DNA of 61,872 nt from an uncultured Alphaproteobacteria bacterium (lineage in GTDB: Bacteria; Pseudomonadota; Alphaproteobacteria; Rhizobiales; Beijerinckiaceae), in NCBI GenBank assembly GCA_937988775.1, contig CALKHP010000051.1, forward strand, positions 1 through 61,872. The letters are read 5' to 3'. Under the pieces are notes generated by a model. The model worked only from the letters and a program-made list of their open reading frames with translations. It had not been told where the DNA came from and did not search any database. This document shows positions 40,948-49,949 of this stretch, in pieces. How positions within the stretch are numbered: the first letter of the stretch is position 1; each line of letters opens with the position of its first letter. A program made the position numbers and the translations under genes.

Positions 40948-43526
40948 GATGCGGATTTTCCTTTGAGAGGCTGCATGAGCAATCCGGCCGCGGCCTGGCC
41001 CGTGGCGATGGGCTCGATCTCGGGCGGTACGAAGCCGCGTTTGGCGAGGCTGTAGAGCAGTTCGAATTGCGCCAGGCTCAGGTGGAAGCCATCGACAAGC
41101 GTCCGCCGCCGGTGGGCAGCGACCTGAATCGGGTCGCACGTCTCGCGCGCGCCAAGTGCCCGGAGCGCCGGCTCCGCGTCGGCCCACGCGAGCGTTTGGC
41201 GCAGGCAGAGCACGGCAAAAGCATTGCGACCGCGCCAGCACGCCATCAGCGGCGCGACCTCTCGCGCAATCGGTGCCAGCGCCGTACCGGCCGCGAGGCC
41301 GGTCGGGATTTCGGAGCAAATGCCGCGCCACAGCGCGCCATCGCTGCCGCCGGCAAGGGTGACGTTGCCGGTGTCGACATCGATGACCGCTGTGGCAAAG
41401 CCACGCCCGGCTCCCCAGAGCGCCAGGCCACCAAGCAGGGGCGTGCGCGCACTGCCCGTGCCGATGGCAGCGCCGATGTCATCGTCGGCGCGCCCGCCGG
41501 CGAGGTCGAGCACCGCCGCACCGATAGCGAAATCAGGAAGCCCGGTGCCATCGATCGTCGTGCCGTCGCAACGCGGCCTCCCCGCGCACGGGGCATGCAA
41601 CGTCTCGAGCGTCCTGTCGATCCAGCCATCGCCAACCAGCAATCCGAGCCGCACCACGGCATCCGCCGCCGCAGGGGCCAGGCCGGCGCCGAAGGCCGCG
41701 CGCGTCATCAGCTTGCGCATCTCGGCGGGAAACACCGTCAATGCGTCGTTGTCACGCGCGGCGCGCGGGCGCAGCGGCTTCAGGGTGTCGATTGCGATTT
41801 CCGGCTGGTCGACTAGGCGCTGGGGAATGATGGCTGGCGCCTTGAGCGCGTGCGATTCGGGAGCGATCGGGAAGGGCCAGCTGCCGTCGATGCCGGCGGC
41901 GACCTCGTCCGGCACGGGTGCGCCCTGCAACAATGCGCCCTTGGTCGAGCGCGGCAGGCGCGGGTCGTATTTCTCCATGCCGTAGAAGGCGAGGAGGAAG
42001 CGGCAGGCGGCAAAGGGAAGGTAATCCTCGGCCAGGCTGTCGACCCTCAACTCGGCATAGTCGAGCCCGGCAAGGGACTGGATGCGGCGCGCGAGCAGCG
42101 CGAATTCCGGGTGCTGCGCCAGGAACACGCCGGCCGGCGTCTCTTCCGGCGCGGCAGCGATAGCTTCCAGCAGCGGCGGCAACAGCCGCGGCAGGTCCAT
42201 CGGGGTTTCCGTTTCGAAGCAGGTGCCGGTGCCGCGCAAGCCGCGCCGGGGCTCATAGGGCGATTCAAGCGGCGAATACCAGAAATGCGGGCAAGGTGCC
42301 GCGCCGCCCTTGTCGAGCAGCCAGCCATAGGAGGCGCGCGCCAGGGCGGCGAGACGCCCGATCGTCATGGCGGGGTCGAGATCGGCGGTTTCGTCGGCGA
42401 CGAGCCGCGCCTCCTGCTGCGCCACGATATCCGGAAACAGCTCGAGCAGCAGGCTCAGGAGCGCTTCCGCCGTTTCCGGGTGGTGCTGTGGCGGCAGGAT
42501 CGCGTCGTACACTGTGCGCCAACGCGTTCCGGCCGGCGCGTTGAGCCGATCGAGCGTGGAGAGCATCGTGTCGAATTCGGCGGCGAGGCGGGCGTAGTCG
42601 CCGAAAATGGCGTTGCCGTCGCGCTGATCCTGGCGAAAATAGCGCGACGCCTTGTCGATCAGGGCTCGCAGGGCCGCGAGGCCCGCCGCATCGACCGGTC
42701 GCGCCAGCGCATCGGCGAAGGCGCTCTCCTGCGCAAGGCACCATTGATGGACGATGCGCGGATGGTTCATGATGAACGGCACCAGGCCGAGCCCGGCTGA
42801 ATTGCCGAGGCCGAGATAGCGTTTGATTGCCGTATCGAGACGGGCGGCACCGGCGGAGCGCGCCGCGGCGATATGCTCGACCAGATCGAAGACGAAGCTC
42901 CGCAACATATAGGCCGCGAGAATCTGGGCGTGGTAGGTCGCGCCGAGCGGGTGCGTATCGCCGAACGCCTCGAAGGGCTTCGTGCCGAACAGGCCGTTTC
43001 CTGCGAAGGCGGTCGAGCGCAGCAGATAGCCGACGCTCGCCAACAACGCCGTGTCGGGCTGTGTTCCTGCCGCGAGCGCATCGACGACATGGTCGAAGAC
43101 GCGCTCCGAGCGGTTGCCCCGGCAGAAACAGAACACATCCGCCGGGTAGCGGCCGTCATATTGCTTGGGGACCTCCCGCGCGAGCAACGCGCGTCGCTCC
43201 GCGGTCCATTCGCCCTCGCAAATCGCGGCCGATACATCCCAATTGATGCCGAAGGCGCGGTCGATCTTCTGGTCGGCCGGAAAGAAATCCGAGACGACGA
43301 AGAAGTGAAAGGCGGCCTGAGGCGTCTCGATACGGTAGAGCGCCTGACCTCGTCCTTCGCCGTCCAGTTCGAAAACGGGGCGCGTGATGCGCCAGCGCTC
43401 GGCGACCATCTTCCGCAGCAGGCTGCGCGAGAAGCTGAGCGGCGTCGCACAGGCGGCGGCGGCGCGCCATGGCGCCATCACGATATCCGCGCTTCTGCGC
43501 CCTTGCATGGGTGTCGACACAGTCAC
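40932..43526 (-). CDS. Uncharacterised 864-aa protein
   Basis: Not recognised with confidence. No signal peptide or membrane helix. Residues 1-600 form a mostly helical segment with a CFCRGN motif (133-138), LGNSAGLGLVPFIMNHPRIV (240-259) and HFWYSPLESPYEPRRGLRG (414-432). Residues about 599-864 look like a second domain beginning FPAEMRKLMTRAAFGAGL, which reminds me of DUF3726 proteins (low certainty). Two genes may be fused. The start is uncertain: GTG 43526 (GGGG upstream) or ATG 43508. It heads the operon with the M24 and oxidase genes and is divergent from a polyamine-type importer, so it may be a catabolic enzyme for the same substrate. Confidence 0.75.
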   Translation of the reverse strand: MTVSTPMQGRRSADIVMAPWRAAAACATPLSFSRSLLRKMVAERWRITRPVFELDGEGRGQALYRIETPQAAFHFFVVSDFFPADQKIDRAFGINWDVSAAICEGEWTAERRALLAREVPKQYDGRYPADVFCFCRGNRSERVFDHVVDALAAGTQPDTALLASVGYLLRSTAFAGNGLFGTKPFEAFGDTHPLGATYHAQILAAYMLRSFVFDLVEHIAAARSAGAARLDTAIKRYLGLGNSAGLGLVPFIMNHPRIVHQWCLAQESAFADALARPVDAAGLAALRALIDKASRYFRQDQRDGNAIFGDYARLAAEFDTMLSTLDRLNAPAGTRWRTVYDAILPPQHHPETAEALLSLLLELFPDIVAQQEARLVADETADLDPAMTIGRLAALARASYGWLLDKGGAAPCPHFWYSPLESPYEPRRGLRGTGTCFETETPMDLPRLLPPLLEAIAAAPEETPAGVFLAQHPEFALLARRIQSLAGLDYAELRVDSLAEDYLPFAACRFLLAFYGMEKYDPRLPRSTKGALLQGAPVPDEVAAGIDGSWPFPIAPESHALKAPAIIPQRLVDQPEIAIDTLKPLRPRAARDNDALTVFPAEMRKLMTRAAFGAGLAPAAADAVVRLGLLVGDGWIDRTLETLHAPCAGRPRCDGTTIDGTGLPDFAIGAAVLDLAGGRADDDIGAAIGTGSARTPLLGGLALWGAGRGFATAVIDVDTGNVTLAGGSDGALWRGICSEIPTGLAAGTALAPIAREVAPLMACWRGRNAFAVLCLRQTLAWADAEPALRALGARETCDPIQVAAHRRRTLVDGFHLSLAQFELLYSLAKRGFVPPEIEPIATGQAAAGLLMQPLKGKSASCPAL

Positions 43527-43541
43527 CGCAAACTTGCCCCA

Positions 43542-43570
43542 TTGACGAATGTAATGGATTACAATTTAAC
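43542..43570 (+). promoter_or_regulatory. Promoter with palindromic operator of importer 4
   Basis: TTGACG (43542-43547), 17-nt spacer and TTTAAC (43565-43570). The spacer holds the perfect dyad TGTAAT-GG-ATTACA (43550-43563). It lies between divergent genes starting at 43526 and 43621, so one site could control both. The likely binder is the LacI protein of the rightward operon (47459-48466). Confidence 0.6.
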
Positions 43571-43620
43571 TATGGCCGAGCAGACGTTGAAAATCTAGCG
43601 CTGTTTTGAGGGAGTGAACC

Positions 43621-44682
43621 ATGAGCGAATTCATCAACCACGGCGGCCAGTCCCGGCGCGCCTTCCTGGTGGGCACGGCGGCGGCGGGTGCCGCGCTGCT
43701 CGCCCCGGCCGCCGCCCAGGCGGCCAACGAGCGGATCGTCTACGCCAACTGGGGCGGGTCCTGGGAAAAGGCGATGCGCCGCGCCTGGGCCGATCCTTTC
43801 ACCAAGGAGAGCGGCATCCAGGTCGTCAGCGCCAGCGACAATTCGCTCGGGCGGCTTCAGGCGATGGAGCAGGCCGGCAAGGTCGAATGGGATCTGATGG
43901 AGGGGCTTCCCGAACTCGCTCGCGTCGGTGCCGAGAAGGGGCTGCTGGAGAAGCTGGACTTCTCCATCATCAACCGCGACGGGATCATGAAGCGGCCGGA
44001 ATTCTTCAACGACTATTCGATCCCCGAGGTGATTTTCGGCCGCGTGCTGATCTACGACAAGCGCCTGCCGCAGAAGCCGACGAGCTGGGCCTCGTTCTGG
44101 GATATCAAGACGTTCCCCGGCAAGCGCGCCTTCTATAACAAGGTCGAGAGCGGTATCCTGGAGGCGGCTCTGCTGGCTGATGGCGTGCCCGCCGACAAGC
44201 TCTATCCGCTCGACGTGGACCGCGCCTTCAAGAAGCTCGCGCAGATCCGCGAGCACATCATCTGGTACACGACCGTGACCCAGAGCGAGCAGATCATGCG
44301 CGAGGGCCAGGCGACGATGGGCCTGCTCGCCGATGGCCGCGCGCTCAGCGTCAAGAGCGGCGGCGCGCCGGTCGAGGTCGCGATGGATGTCAGCCTGCTG
44401 ACCTGGTCGGTCTTCGTGGTGCCCAAGGGCGCTCCGAACAAGGAGGCGGCGATGCGCTTCCTTGCCTTCGTGCTCGACGAGCACCGCCAGACGGCGATCG
44501 CAATGGCGTATAATTACGGGCCGGTTGTGCCTGCGGCTTGGAAGGCGATCCCGAAGGATCGGTATAATCTCATTTCCGGTGGCCCGGAGGCCGAGAAGAC
44601 GGCGATCTTCCTGAACGCCGACTGGTGGACGGCCAATCTCCAGCCGGTCACCGAGAAGTTCCAGCAATGGCTGCTCGGCTGA
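43621..44682 (+). CDS. ABC transporter substrate-binding protein, spermidine/putrescine-like, Tat-exported (importer 4)
   Basis: Periplasmic binding protein of 353 aa. The twin-arginine motif SRRAFLVG lies at residues 11-18, with a hydrophobic run and AAAQAAN cleavage region near 35. The mature part starts ERIVYANWGGSWEKAMRRAW, the PotD-like opening. Followed by two permeases and an ATPase in one operon. Substrate unknown; the family takes polyamines, opines and other cationic amines. Confidence 0.92.
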   Translation: MSEFINHGGQSRRAFLVGTAAAGAALLAPAAAQAANERIVYANWGGSWEKAMRRAWADPFTKESGIQVVSASDNSLGRLQAMEQAGKVEWDLMEGLPELARVGAEKGLLEKLDFSIINRDGIMKRPEFFNDYSIPEVIFGRVLIYDKRLPQKPTSWASFWDIKTFPGKRAFYNKVESGILEAALLADGVPADKLYPLDVDRAFKKLAQIREHIIWYTTVTQSEQIMREGQATMGLLADGRALSVKSGGAPVEVAMDVSLLTWSVFVVPKGAPNKEAAMRFLAFVLDEHRQTAIAMAYNYGPVVPAAWKAIPKDRYNLISGGPEAEKTAIFLNADWWTANLQPVTEKFQQWLLG

Positions 44683-44692
44683 CGGGCGCGAC

Positions 44693-45535
44693 GTGAGCAG
44701 GAGCCGCGATCTCGGCGTCAGCACGATGTTGCTGGCGCCGGCCCTCGTGCTGCTGGCCGGGCTTCTGGTCTGGCCGGTGGCGGAGCTGTCGTTGCGCAGT
44801 TTCGCCGATCCGGCCGGCCCGCTCGTCTTCTACGAGCGGCTCATCTCGGTGCCGAGCTATCTGCAGATCCTGCTCCGCACGTTGATGTTCAGCGCCGGCA
44901 CGGCGCTGCTCTGTCTGTTGCTCGGCTATCCGGTCGCCTATGCGCTTGCCAATGCCGGGCCGATCGCACGCGGGGTGATCCTGATCGCGGTGATGCTGCC
45001 GTTCTGGACAAACCTGCTGGTGCGCTCCTACGGCTGGATCATCTTCCTCAGCCCGCGCGGCGTGCTCAATGAGGCGCTGCTGTGGCTTGGCATGATCCGG
45101 CAGCCGCTCGACCTCATCTACAACGTGCAGGGTGTGCTGATCGGCATGACGCAGATCATGCTGCCTTACATGATCCTGCCGCTCTACGCCGTGATGACCC
45201 GGCTCGACCGGCGCTTGCCCGATGCGGCCCGGAGCCTCGGCGCCGGCCCGATCGCGACCTTCTTCAAGGTCTATGTGCCGCTCACCATGCCGGGCGCGAT
45301 GGCGGGTCTCCTGCTCGTCTTCACCATCAGCCTCGGCTTCTTCGTCATTCCCGCGCTGCTCGGCGGCGCCAAGGGGCTGATGATCGCGCAACTGATCGAA
45401 TTCAACATCAACAGTTCGCTGAACTGGGGCATGGCCTCGGCGCTTTCCGTCACGCTGCTGGCGACGACGCTGGCGATCTTCTGGATTGGCGACCGCTGGT
45501 TCAATCTTGGCGCGATCTGGGGCATCGAGCGATGA
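44693..45535 (+). CDS. ABC transporter permease, PotB-like (importer 4)
   Basis: Inner-membrane permease of 280 aa with six predicted helices (first about 10-32). EAA loop DAARSLGAGPIATFFKVYVP near 173-192. Start GTG 44693, 10 bp after the binding-protein stop; the stop overlaps the next start (ATGA). Confidence 0.92.
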   Translation: MSRSRDLGVSTMLLAPALVLLAGLLVWPVAELSLRSFADPAGPLVFYERLISVPSYLQILLRTLMFSAGTALLCLLLGYPVAYALANAGPIARGVILIAVMLPFWTNLLVRSYGWIIFLSPRGVLNEALLWLGMIRQPLDLIYNVQGVLIGMTQIMLPYMILPLYAVMTRLDRRLPDAARSLGAGPIATFFKVYVPLTMPGAMAGLLLVFTISLGFFVIPALLGGAKGLMIAQLIEFNINSSLNWGMASALSVTLLATTLAIFWIGDRWFNLGAIWGIER

Positions 45536-46341
45536 GCCTGCGCCTGCTTGCAAGGCCGTTGCTCGGCGCCATCGTGTTCGCGGTCTGCGCCTATCTCGTC
45601 ATTCCGACGCTGATCGTCGTGCCGATCTCGTTCACGCAGACGGATTACATCTCGTTTCCGCCCGAGGGCTTCTCCCTGCAATGGTACGAGACTTTCCTCG
45701 GCGCGGGGCCGTGGCGGAACGCGACGCTGAACTCGTTTCTCGTCGCCGCGATCAGCGCGCTGCTGGCAACGGTGGTCGGGACCTCGGCGGCGCTCGGGTT
45801 GCACCGCCTGCCGCGGGCGCTGGCAAGGCTGGCGATCTGGATCGTGCTGCTGCCGATGGTGGTGCCGAGCATCATCATGGCCGTGGCGCTTTACGGCGCT
45901 TTCGCCTCGCTTGACCTGATCGGCACCCGGATCGGGCTGATCCTCGCGCATGCGCTGCTGACGCTGCCTTTCGTTGTCATCAATGTCTCGGCGGTGATGC
46001 AGAAGATGGACTGGCGCATGGTCGACGCTGCCCGCAGCCTCGGGGCCTCGCCGAACAAGGCCTTCTGGAAGGTCACGCTGCCGTCGATCCTGCCCGGCGT
46101 CATTGCCGGGCTGGTCTTTGCCTTTCTCACCAGTTTCGACGAGGTTGTCGTGGCGCTGTTCGTCACGGGCATCGATTCGGTGACGTTGCCGGTGCAGATG
46201 TGGAACGGCATCCGTTTCGAGATCAGCCCTGCCGTCGCTGCGGCCTCCACGATGCTTCTCCTGCTCTCCATCTTCGCGCTGGCGGCCTATGGCGCCGCGC
46301 GCCGCGTCGGACGTTCCGCGCCGGAAGGAATGAACGCATGA
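45532..46341 (+). CDS. ABC transporter permease, PotC-like (importer 4)
   Basis: Inner-membrane permease of 269 aa. First helix about 10-30, then SFTQTDYISFPPEGFSLQWY, a common PotC-type periplasmic segment. EAA loop DAARSLGASPNKAFWKVTLP near 164-183. Start ATG 45532 overlaps the previous stop; the stop overlaps the ATPase start in the same way. Confidence 0.93.
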   Translation: MSLRLLARPLLGAIVFAVCAYLVIPTLIVVPISFTQTDYISFPPEGFSLQWYETFLGAGPWRNATLNSFLVAAISALLATVVGTSAALGLHRLPRALARLAIWIVLLPMVVPSIIMAVALYGAFASLDLIGTRIGLILAHALLTLPFVVINVSAVMQKMDWRMVDAARSLGASPNKAFWKVTLPSILPGVIAGLVFAFLTSFDEVVVALFVTGIDSVTLPVQMWNGIRFEISPAVAAASTMLLLLSIFALAAYGAARRVGRSAPEGMNA

Positions 46342-47465
46342 CCGCCAGCCCGGGCCGGATAGACGGCATCGGCGCCTCGATCCATATCGAGGCGCTGACC
46401 AAGAACTACGAGAGCTTCAAGGCAGTCGACAATATCTCGCTTGCTGTCGCACCCGGCGAATTCGTGACGCTGCTCGGATCGAGCGGCTCCGGCAAGACGA
46501 CGACGCTAATGGCCGTGGCCGGCTTCGTGGCGCCGACATCCGGCACGATCCGGATCGGTGACCGGGATATTTCACGCCTGCCGCCGGAGAAGCGTGGGCT
46601 CGGCGTCGTGTTCCAGAGCTACGCATTGTTCCCGCATTACGACGTGTTCGAGAACATCGCCTTCCCGTTGCGGCTGCGGCGCCTGCCGGAAGCCGATATC
46701 CGCGCCAAGGTCGCGCGCGCGCTCGAACTGGTCGATCTCGGCCCGCTCGCCAAACGCCGCATCGCCGCGCTTTCGGGCGGGCAGCAGCAGCGTGTCGCGC
46801 TGGCCCGCGCGATCGTGTTCTCGCCGCCCGTGCTGCTGATGGACGAGCCGCTCGGCGCGCTCGACCGCAAGCTGCGCGAGCAGCTCCAGAGCGAGATCAA
46901 GCGCATCCAGCGCGATATCGGCGCCACGGTGCTGTATGTGACGCATGATCAGGAGGAGGCGCTTTCGATGTCGGACCGCCTCGCCATCATGCGCCACGGC
47001 CGGATCGCCCAGATCGGCGCCCCCGACGATGTCTATGCCCGTCCGGCTTCCCCTTTCGCGGCGCGCTTCCTCGGCGAATCGAATTTCGTACCCGTGCGCT
47101 TCCTCGGCCGCGACGGCGACATGACGATCGTGGAGACCGAAGGCGCAACACCGCAGCGTGTACAGGCGGTCGCGGGGCCGGCAGGCATCTGCGAAGGTGC
47201 GATCATCGGCATGATCAGGCCGGAAGCGATCAGGATCGACCCTGCGGACGGTGCGAGGGTTCCCGCTACTGTCGAGCGTTGCGAGTATCTGGGGCCAACC
47301 GTCCGGCTGACATTGACGACGGATTTCGGCCCGCTGACCGCGCGCCTCTCCCGCACCGATTGTCCGCAGGAAATCGCATCGGGAACGGCGGTGATTGTCG
47401 GCTGGGACGCGAAGGACATGATCCTGTTCCCGCGCGATGAAGCCGAGGATGAGCCGCGATGGTGA
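46338..47465 (+). CDS. ABC transporter ATP-binding protein, PotA-like (importer 4)
   Basis: ATPase of 375 aa. Walker A GSSGSGKTT, signature LSGGQQQRVALARAI, Walker B LLMDEPLGALD and a C-terminal TOBE-like domain (about 270-370). Start ATG 46338 (MTASPGRIDGIG) overlaps the permease stop. Its end overlaps the LacI start by 7 nt, so importer and regulator are co-transcribed. Confidence 0.93.
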   Translation: MTASPGRIDGIGASIHIEALTKNYESFKAVDNISLAVAPGEFVTLLGSSGSGKTTTLMAVAGFVAPTSGTIRIGDRDISRLPPEKRGLGVVFQSYALFPHYDVFENIAFPLRLRRLPEADIRAKVARALELVDLGPLAKRRIAALSGGQQQRVALARAIVFSPPVLLMDEPLGALDRKLREQLQSEIKRIQRDIGATVLYVTHDQEEALSMSDRLAIMRHGRIAQIGAPDDVYARPASPFAARFLGESNFVPVRFLGRDGDMTIVETEGATPQRVQAVAGPAGICEGAIIGMIRPEAIRIDPADGARVPATVERCEYLGPTVRLTLTTDFGPLTARLSRTDCPQEIASGTAVIVGWDAKDMILFPRDEAEDEPRW

Positions 47466-48466
47466 ATGTCCTCGACGTCGCGGAACGCGCCAACGTCTCC
47501 TCGGCCACGGTGTCGCGCGTCCTGTCCGGCTCCACGCTGGTGCGCGCCGAAACCCGTGCCAAGGTGGTCGCGGCGGCGGAGGCGCTCGGATACGAGCCCA
47601 ATTCCTTTGCACGAAACCTGCGCAAAGGGCGCGGCTCCTCGATCGCACTGGTCACCGGCGATATCGAGCATGGCATTTATCCCAGGCTTGCCAAACATTT
47701 GCAGCGCGAACTCGAGTTGATCAATCTCAACCTCGTGCTGTTCAACCTCGGCCACCGCCAGGAGCGCCTGCGCCATATGCTGCAACACGCCACCTCGATG
47801 GGGTTGCGCGGGCTTTTCCTCGCCTCGGCCGATATTGCCGATATGGCGAGCCTCAAGCCGCTCGTGGATCGGGCTGCGGGGAAAGGCATCGCCATTCTCA
47901 GCGTGAGCCAGCGCCTCGAAGGTTTCGGCATCGATTCGATCGTGCATGACGACCTGGCGGGCGCCGGGATGGCGGTGGAACACCTGCTCGCGCGGGGGCG
48001 CCGCGCCATCGCCTATCTCGGTCGTATCAGCGGCTCGGAGGTCGGCCGCGAGCGCTCGCTCGGCCATGAGCAGGCGCTTCTGCGGGCCGGCTTGCCGATC
48101 GATCCCGTGCTCGTCTGGGACGTGCGGGAAGGGTTCCGCAGCGAGGCCGGCTACCGGATGACCAGCGCGGCGCTGGATCGCGGCCTGCATGTCGATGCCA
48201 TTGTGGCGGCCTCCGACGAACTCGCCAGCGGTGCGATCGCCGCGCTGCTCGATCACGGTTTATCCGTGCCCGGCGATGTTGCCGTGACCGGATTCGGCGG
48301 CATTAGCTGGGGCAACTATCTTCGCCCCGCCCTGTCCACGATCGATCTCGACGTCGCTGCCCTGGCGGAGCGGGCTCGCCTCTGGCTCGAAGCGCACGAA
48401 GCGGGCGAAGCGCATCCGGCGCTCGTCATGATCCGCCCCAGCCTGATCGTCCGCAGCTCGACCTGA
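47459..48466 (+). CDS. LacI-family transcriptional regulator
   Basis: Regulator of 335 aa. Helix-turn-helix VLDVAERANVSSATVSRVLS (about 4-23), hinge near 50-60 (YEPNSFARNLRKGRG), then the ligand domain (IALVTGDIEHGIY onward). It is embedded in the operon between the importer ATPase and aldehyde dehydrogenase genes. It probably represses its own operon and perhaps the divergent one through the TGTAATGGATTACA dyad at 43550-43563. The ligand is likely the imported compound. Confidence 0.92.
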   Translation: MVNVLDVAERANVSSATVSRVLSGSTLVRAETRAKVVAAAEALGYEPNSFARNLRKGRGSSIALVTGDIEHGIYPRLAKHLQRELELINLNLVLFNLGHRQERLRHMLQHATSMGLRGLFLASADIADMASLKPLVDRAAGKGIAILSVSQRLEGFGIDSIVHDDLAGAGMAVEHLLARGRRAIAYLGRISGSEVGRERSLGHEQALLRAGLPIDPVLVWDVREGFRSEAGYRMTSAALDRGLHVDAIVAASDELASGAIAALLDHGLSVPGDVAVTGFGGISWGNYLRPALSTIDLDVAALAERARLWLEAHEAGEAHPALVMIRPSLIVRSST

Positions 48467-48512
48467 CTACAACCGCACGCCCCAATCACCAGCCCATTTC
48501 CGGATTCCTGAC

Positions 48513-49934
48513 ATGCATGAACTTCATTTCTTTATCGACGGCGCCTGGGTGGAACCGCGTGGCGGGACGCGCCTTGCGGTGATCGACCCCTCGAGCGAAC
48601 AGCAGATCGCCGAGATAGCGCTCGGCACCGAGGCCGATGTCGACCACGCCGTCGCTGCGGCACGTCGCGCCTTTCCGGCTTTCGCCGCCACGACGGTCGC
48701 CGCGCGCGCCGCCCTGCTCGGCCGCATCGCCGACGGCATCGCGGCGCGCCGGGATGAACTCGCCGTCGCCATTTCCCGCGAGATGGGCGCGCCGATCACC
48801 TTCGCGCGCGACGCCCAGGCCGCAAGCGGCGTCAATCATTTCCGGCAGATGCGGGCGACGCTCGAAGCCTATGACTTCGATTGCATGCAGGGATCGACCC
48901 TGATCACCCGTGAGGCGATCGGCGTCGTCGGCATGATCACGCCGTGGAACTGGCCGTTGAACCAGATCGCCTGCAAGGTGGCGCCGGCGCTGGCCGCCGG
49001 CTGCACCATCGTGTTGAAGCCGAGCGAAATCTCGCCGCTGTCGGCGCTGATCTTTGCCGATATTCTCGCCGAGGCCGGCGTGCCGGCCGGTGTCTTCAAC
49101 CTCGTCAATGGCGACGGCCCGACCGTCGGCCAGGCGATCGCGCGCCACCCCGACATCGACATGGTGTCCTTCACGGGTTCGACGCGCGGCGGCACGGCGG
49201 TCGCGGCCGCCGCCGCCGCGACCGTCAAGCGGGTGACGCAGGAGCTTGGCGGCAAATCGCCCAACATCCTGCTGCCCGATATCGATTTCGCCAAGGCGGT
49301 GCCGCCGGGCGTGGCGCGCTGCTTCGGCAATGCCGGCCAGTCCTGCAGCGCCGCGACCCGCATGCTCGTGCCCGCGAACCGCCAGGCCGAGGTTGTCGCG
49401 CTGGCGAAGGCGGCGGCCGCGAACTGGCGCGTGGGGGCGCCGACCGATCCGGAAACCACGATGGGACCGCTCGTCAGCAAGACGCAGTTCGACAAGGTCC
49501 AGCGGCTGATCGAGACCGGCATCGCCGAGGGCGCGACGCTGATCTGCGGCGGCCCCGGCCGCCCCGCGGGGCTGGAGCGCGGCTACTACTGCCAGCCGAC
49601 GATCTTCGCAGATGTGCGGTCCGACATGGTGATCGCGCAGGAAGAAATCTTCGGCCCGGTTCTGGTGATCATCCCCTACGAAACGGTCGAGGAGGCGGTG
49701 ACCATCGCCAACGATACGCCCTATGGCCTCTCGGCCTATGTGCAAGCCGCCGATCGGGCGGCCGCCGTCGCCGTCGCGCGCCGCATCAGGGCCGGCAACG
49801 TGCATGTGAACTATCCGGCGGTGGACCGGGGCGCGCCGTTCGGCGGCTACAAGCGCTCCGGCAACGGCCGCGAATGGGGCCGCTTCGGGCTCGAGGAATA
49901 TCTTGAGATCAAGGCCGTGATTGGCGCGGCGTGA
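48513..49934 (+). CDS. Aldehyde dehydrogenase family protein
   Basis: NAD(P)-dependent aldehyde dehydrogenase of 473 aa. Oxyanion Asn in TPWNWPLNQIACKVAPAL, cofactor Lys in LKPSE, general-base Glu in QELGGKSPNI (about 242-251), nucleophile Cys in NAGQSCSAATR (about 272-282) and EEIFGPV later. In the same run as importer 4 and two M19 proteins. It may oxidise the aldehyde made by the amine oxidase at 38483-39775. Confidence 0.93.
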   Translation: MHELHFFIDGAWVEPRGGTRLAVIDPSSEQQIAEIALGTEADVDHAVAAARRAFPAFAATTVAARAALLGRIADGIAARRDELAVAISREMGAPITFARDAQAASGVNHFRQMRATLEAYDFDCMQGSTLITREAIGVVGMITPWNWPLNQIACKVAPALAAGCTIVLKPSEISPLSALIFADILAEAGVPAGVFNLVNGDGPTVGQAIARHPDIDMVSFTGSTRGGTAVAAAAAATVKRVTQELGGKSPNILLPDIDFAKAVPPGVARCFGNAGQSCSAATRMLVPANRQAEVVALAKAAAANWRVGAPTDPETTMGPLVSKTQFDKVQRLIETGIAEGATLICGGPGRPAGLERGYYCQPTIFADVRSDMVIAQEEIFGPVLVIIPYETVEEAVTIANDTPYGLSAYVQAADRAAAVAVARRIRAGNVHVNYPAVDRGAPFGGYKRSGNGREWGRFGLEEYLEIKAVIGAA

Positions 49935-49949
49935 GCAAGGACGGAAAAC

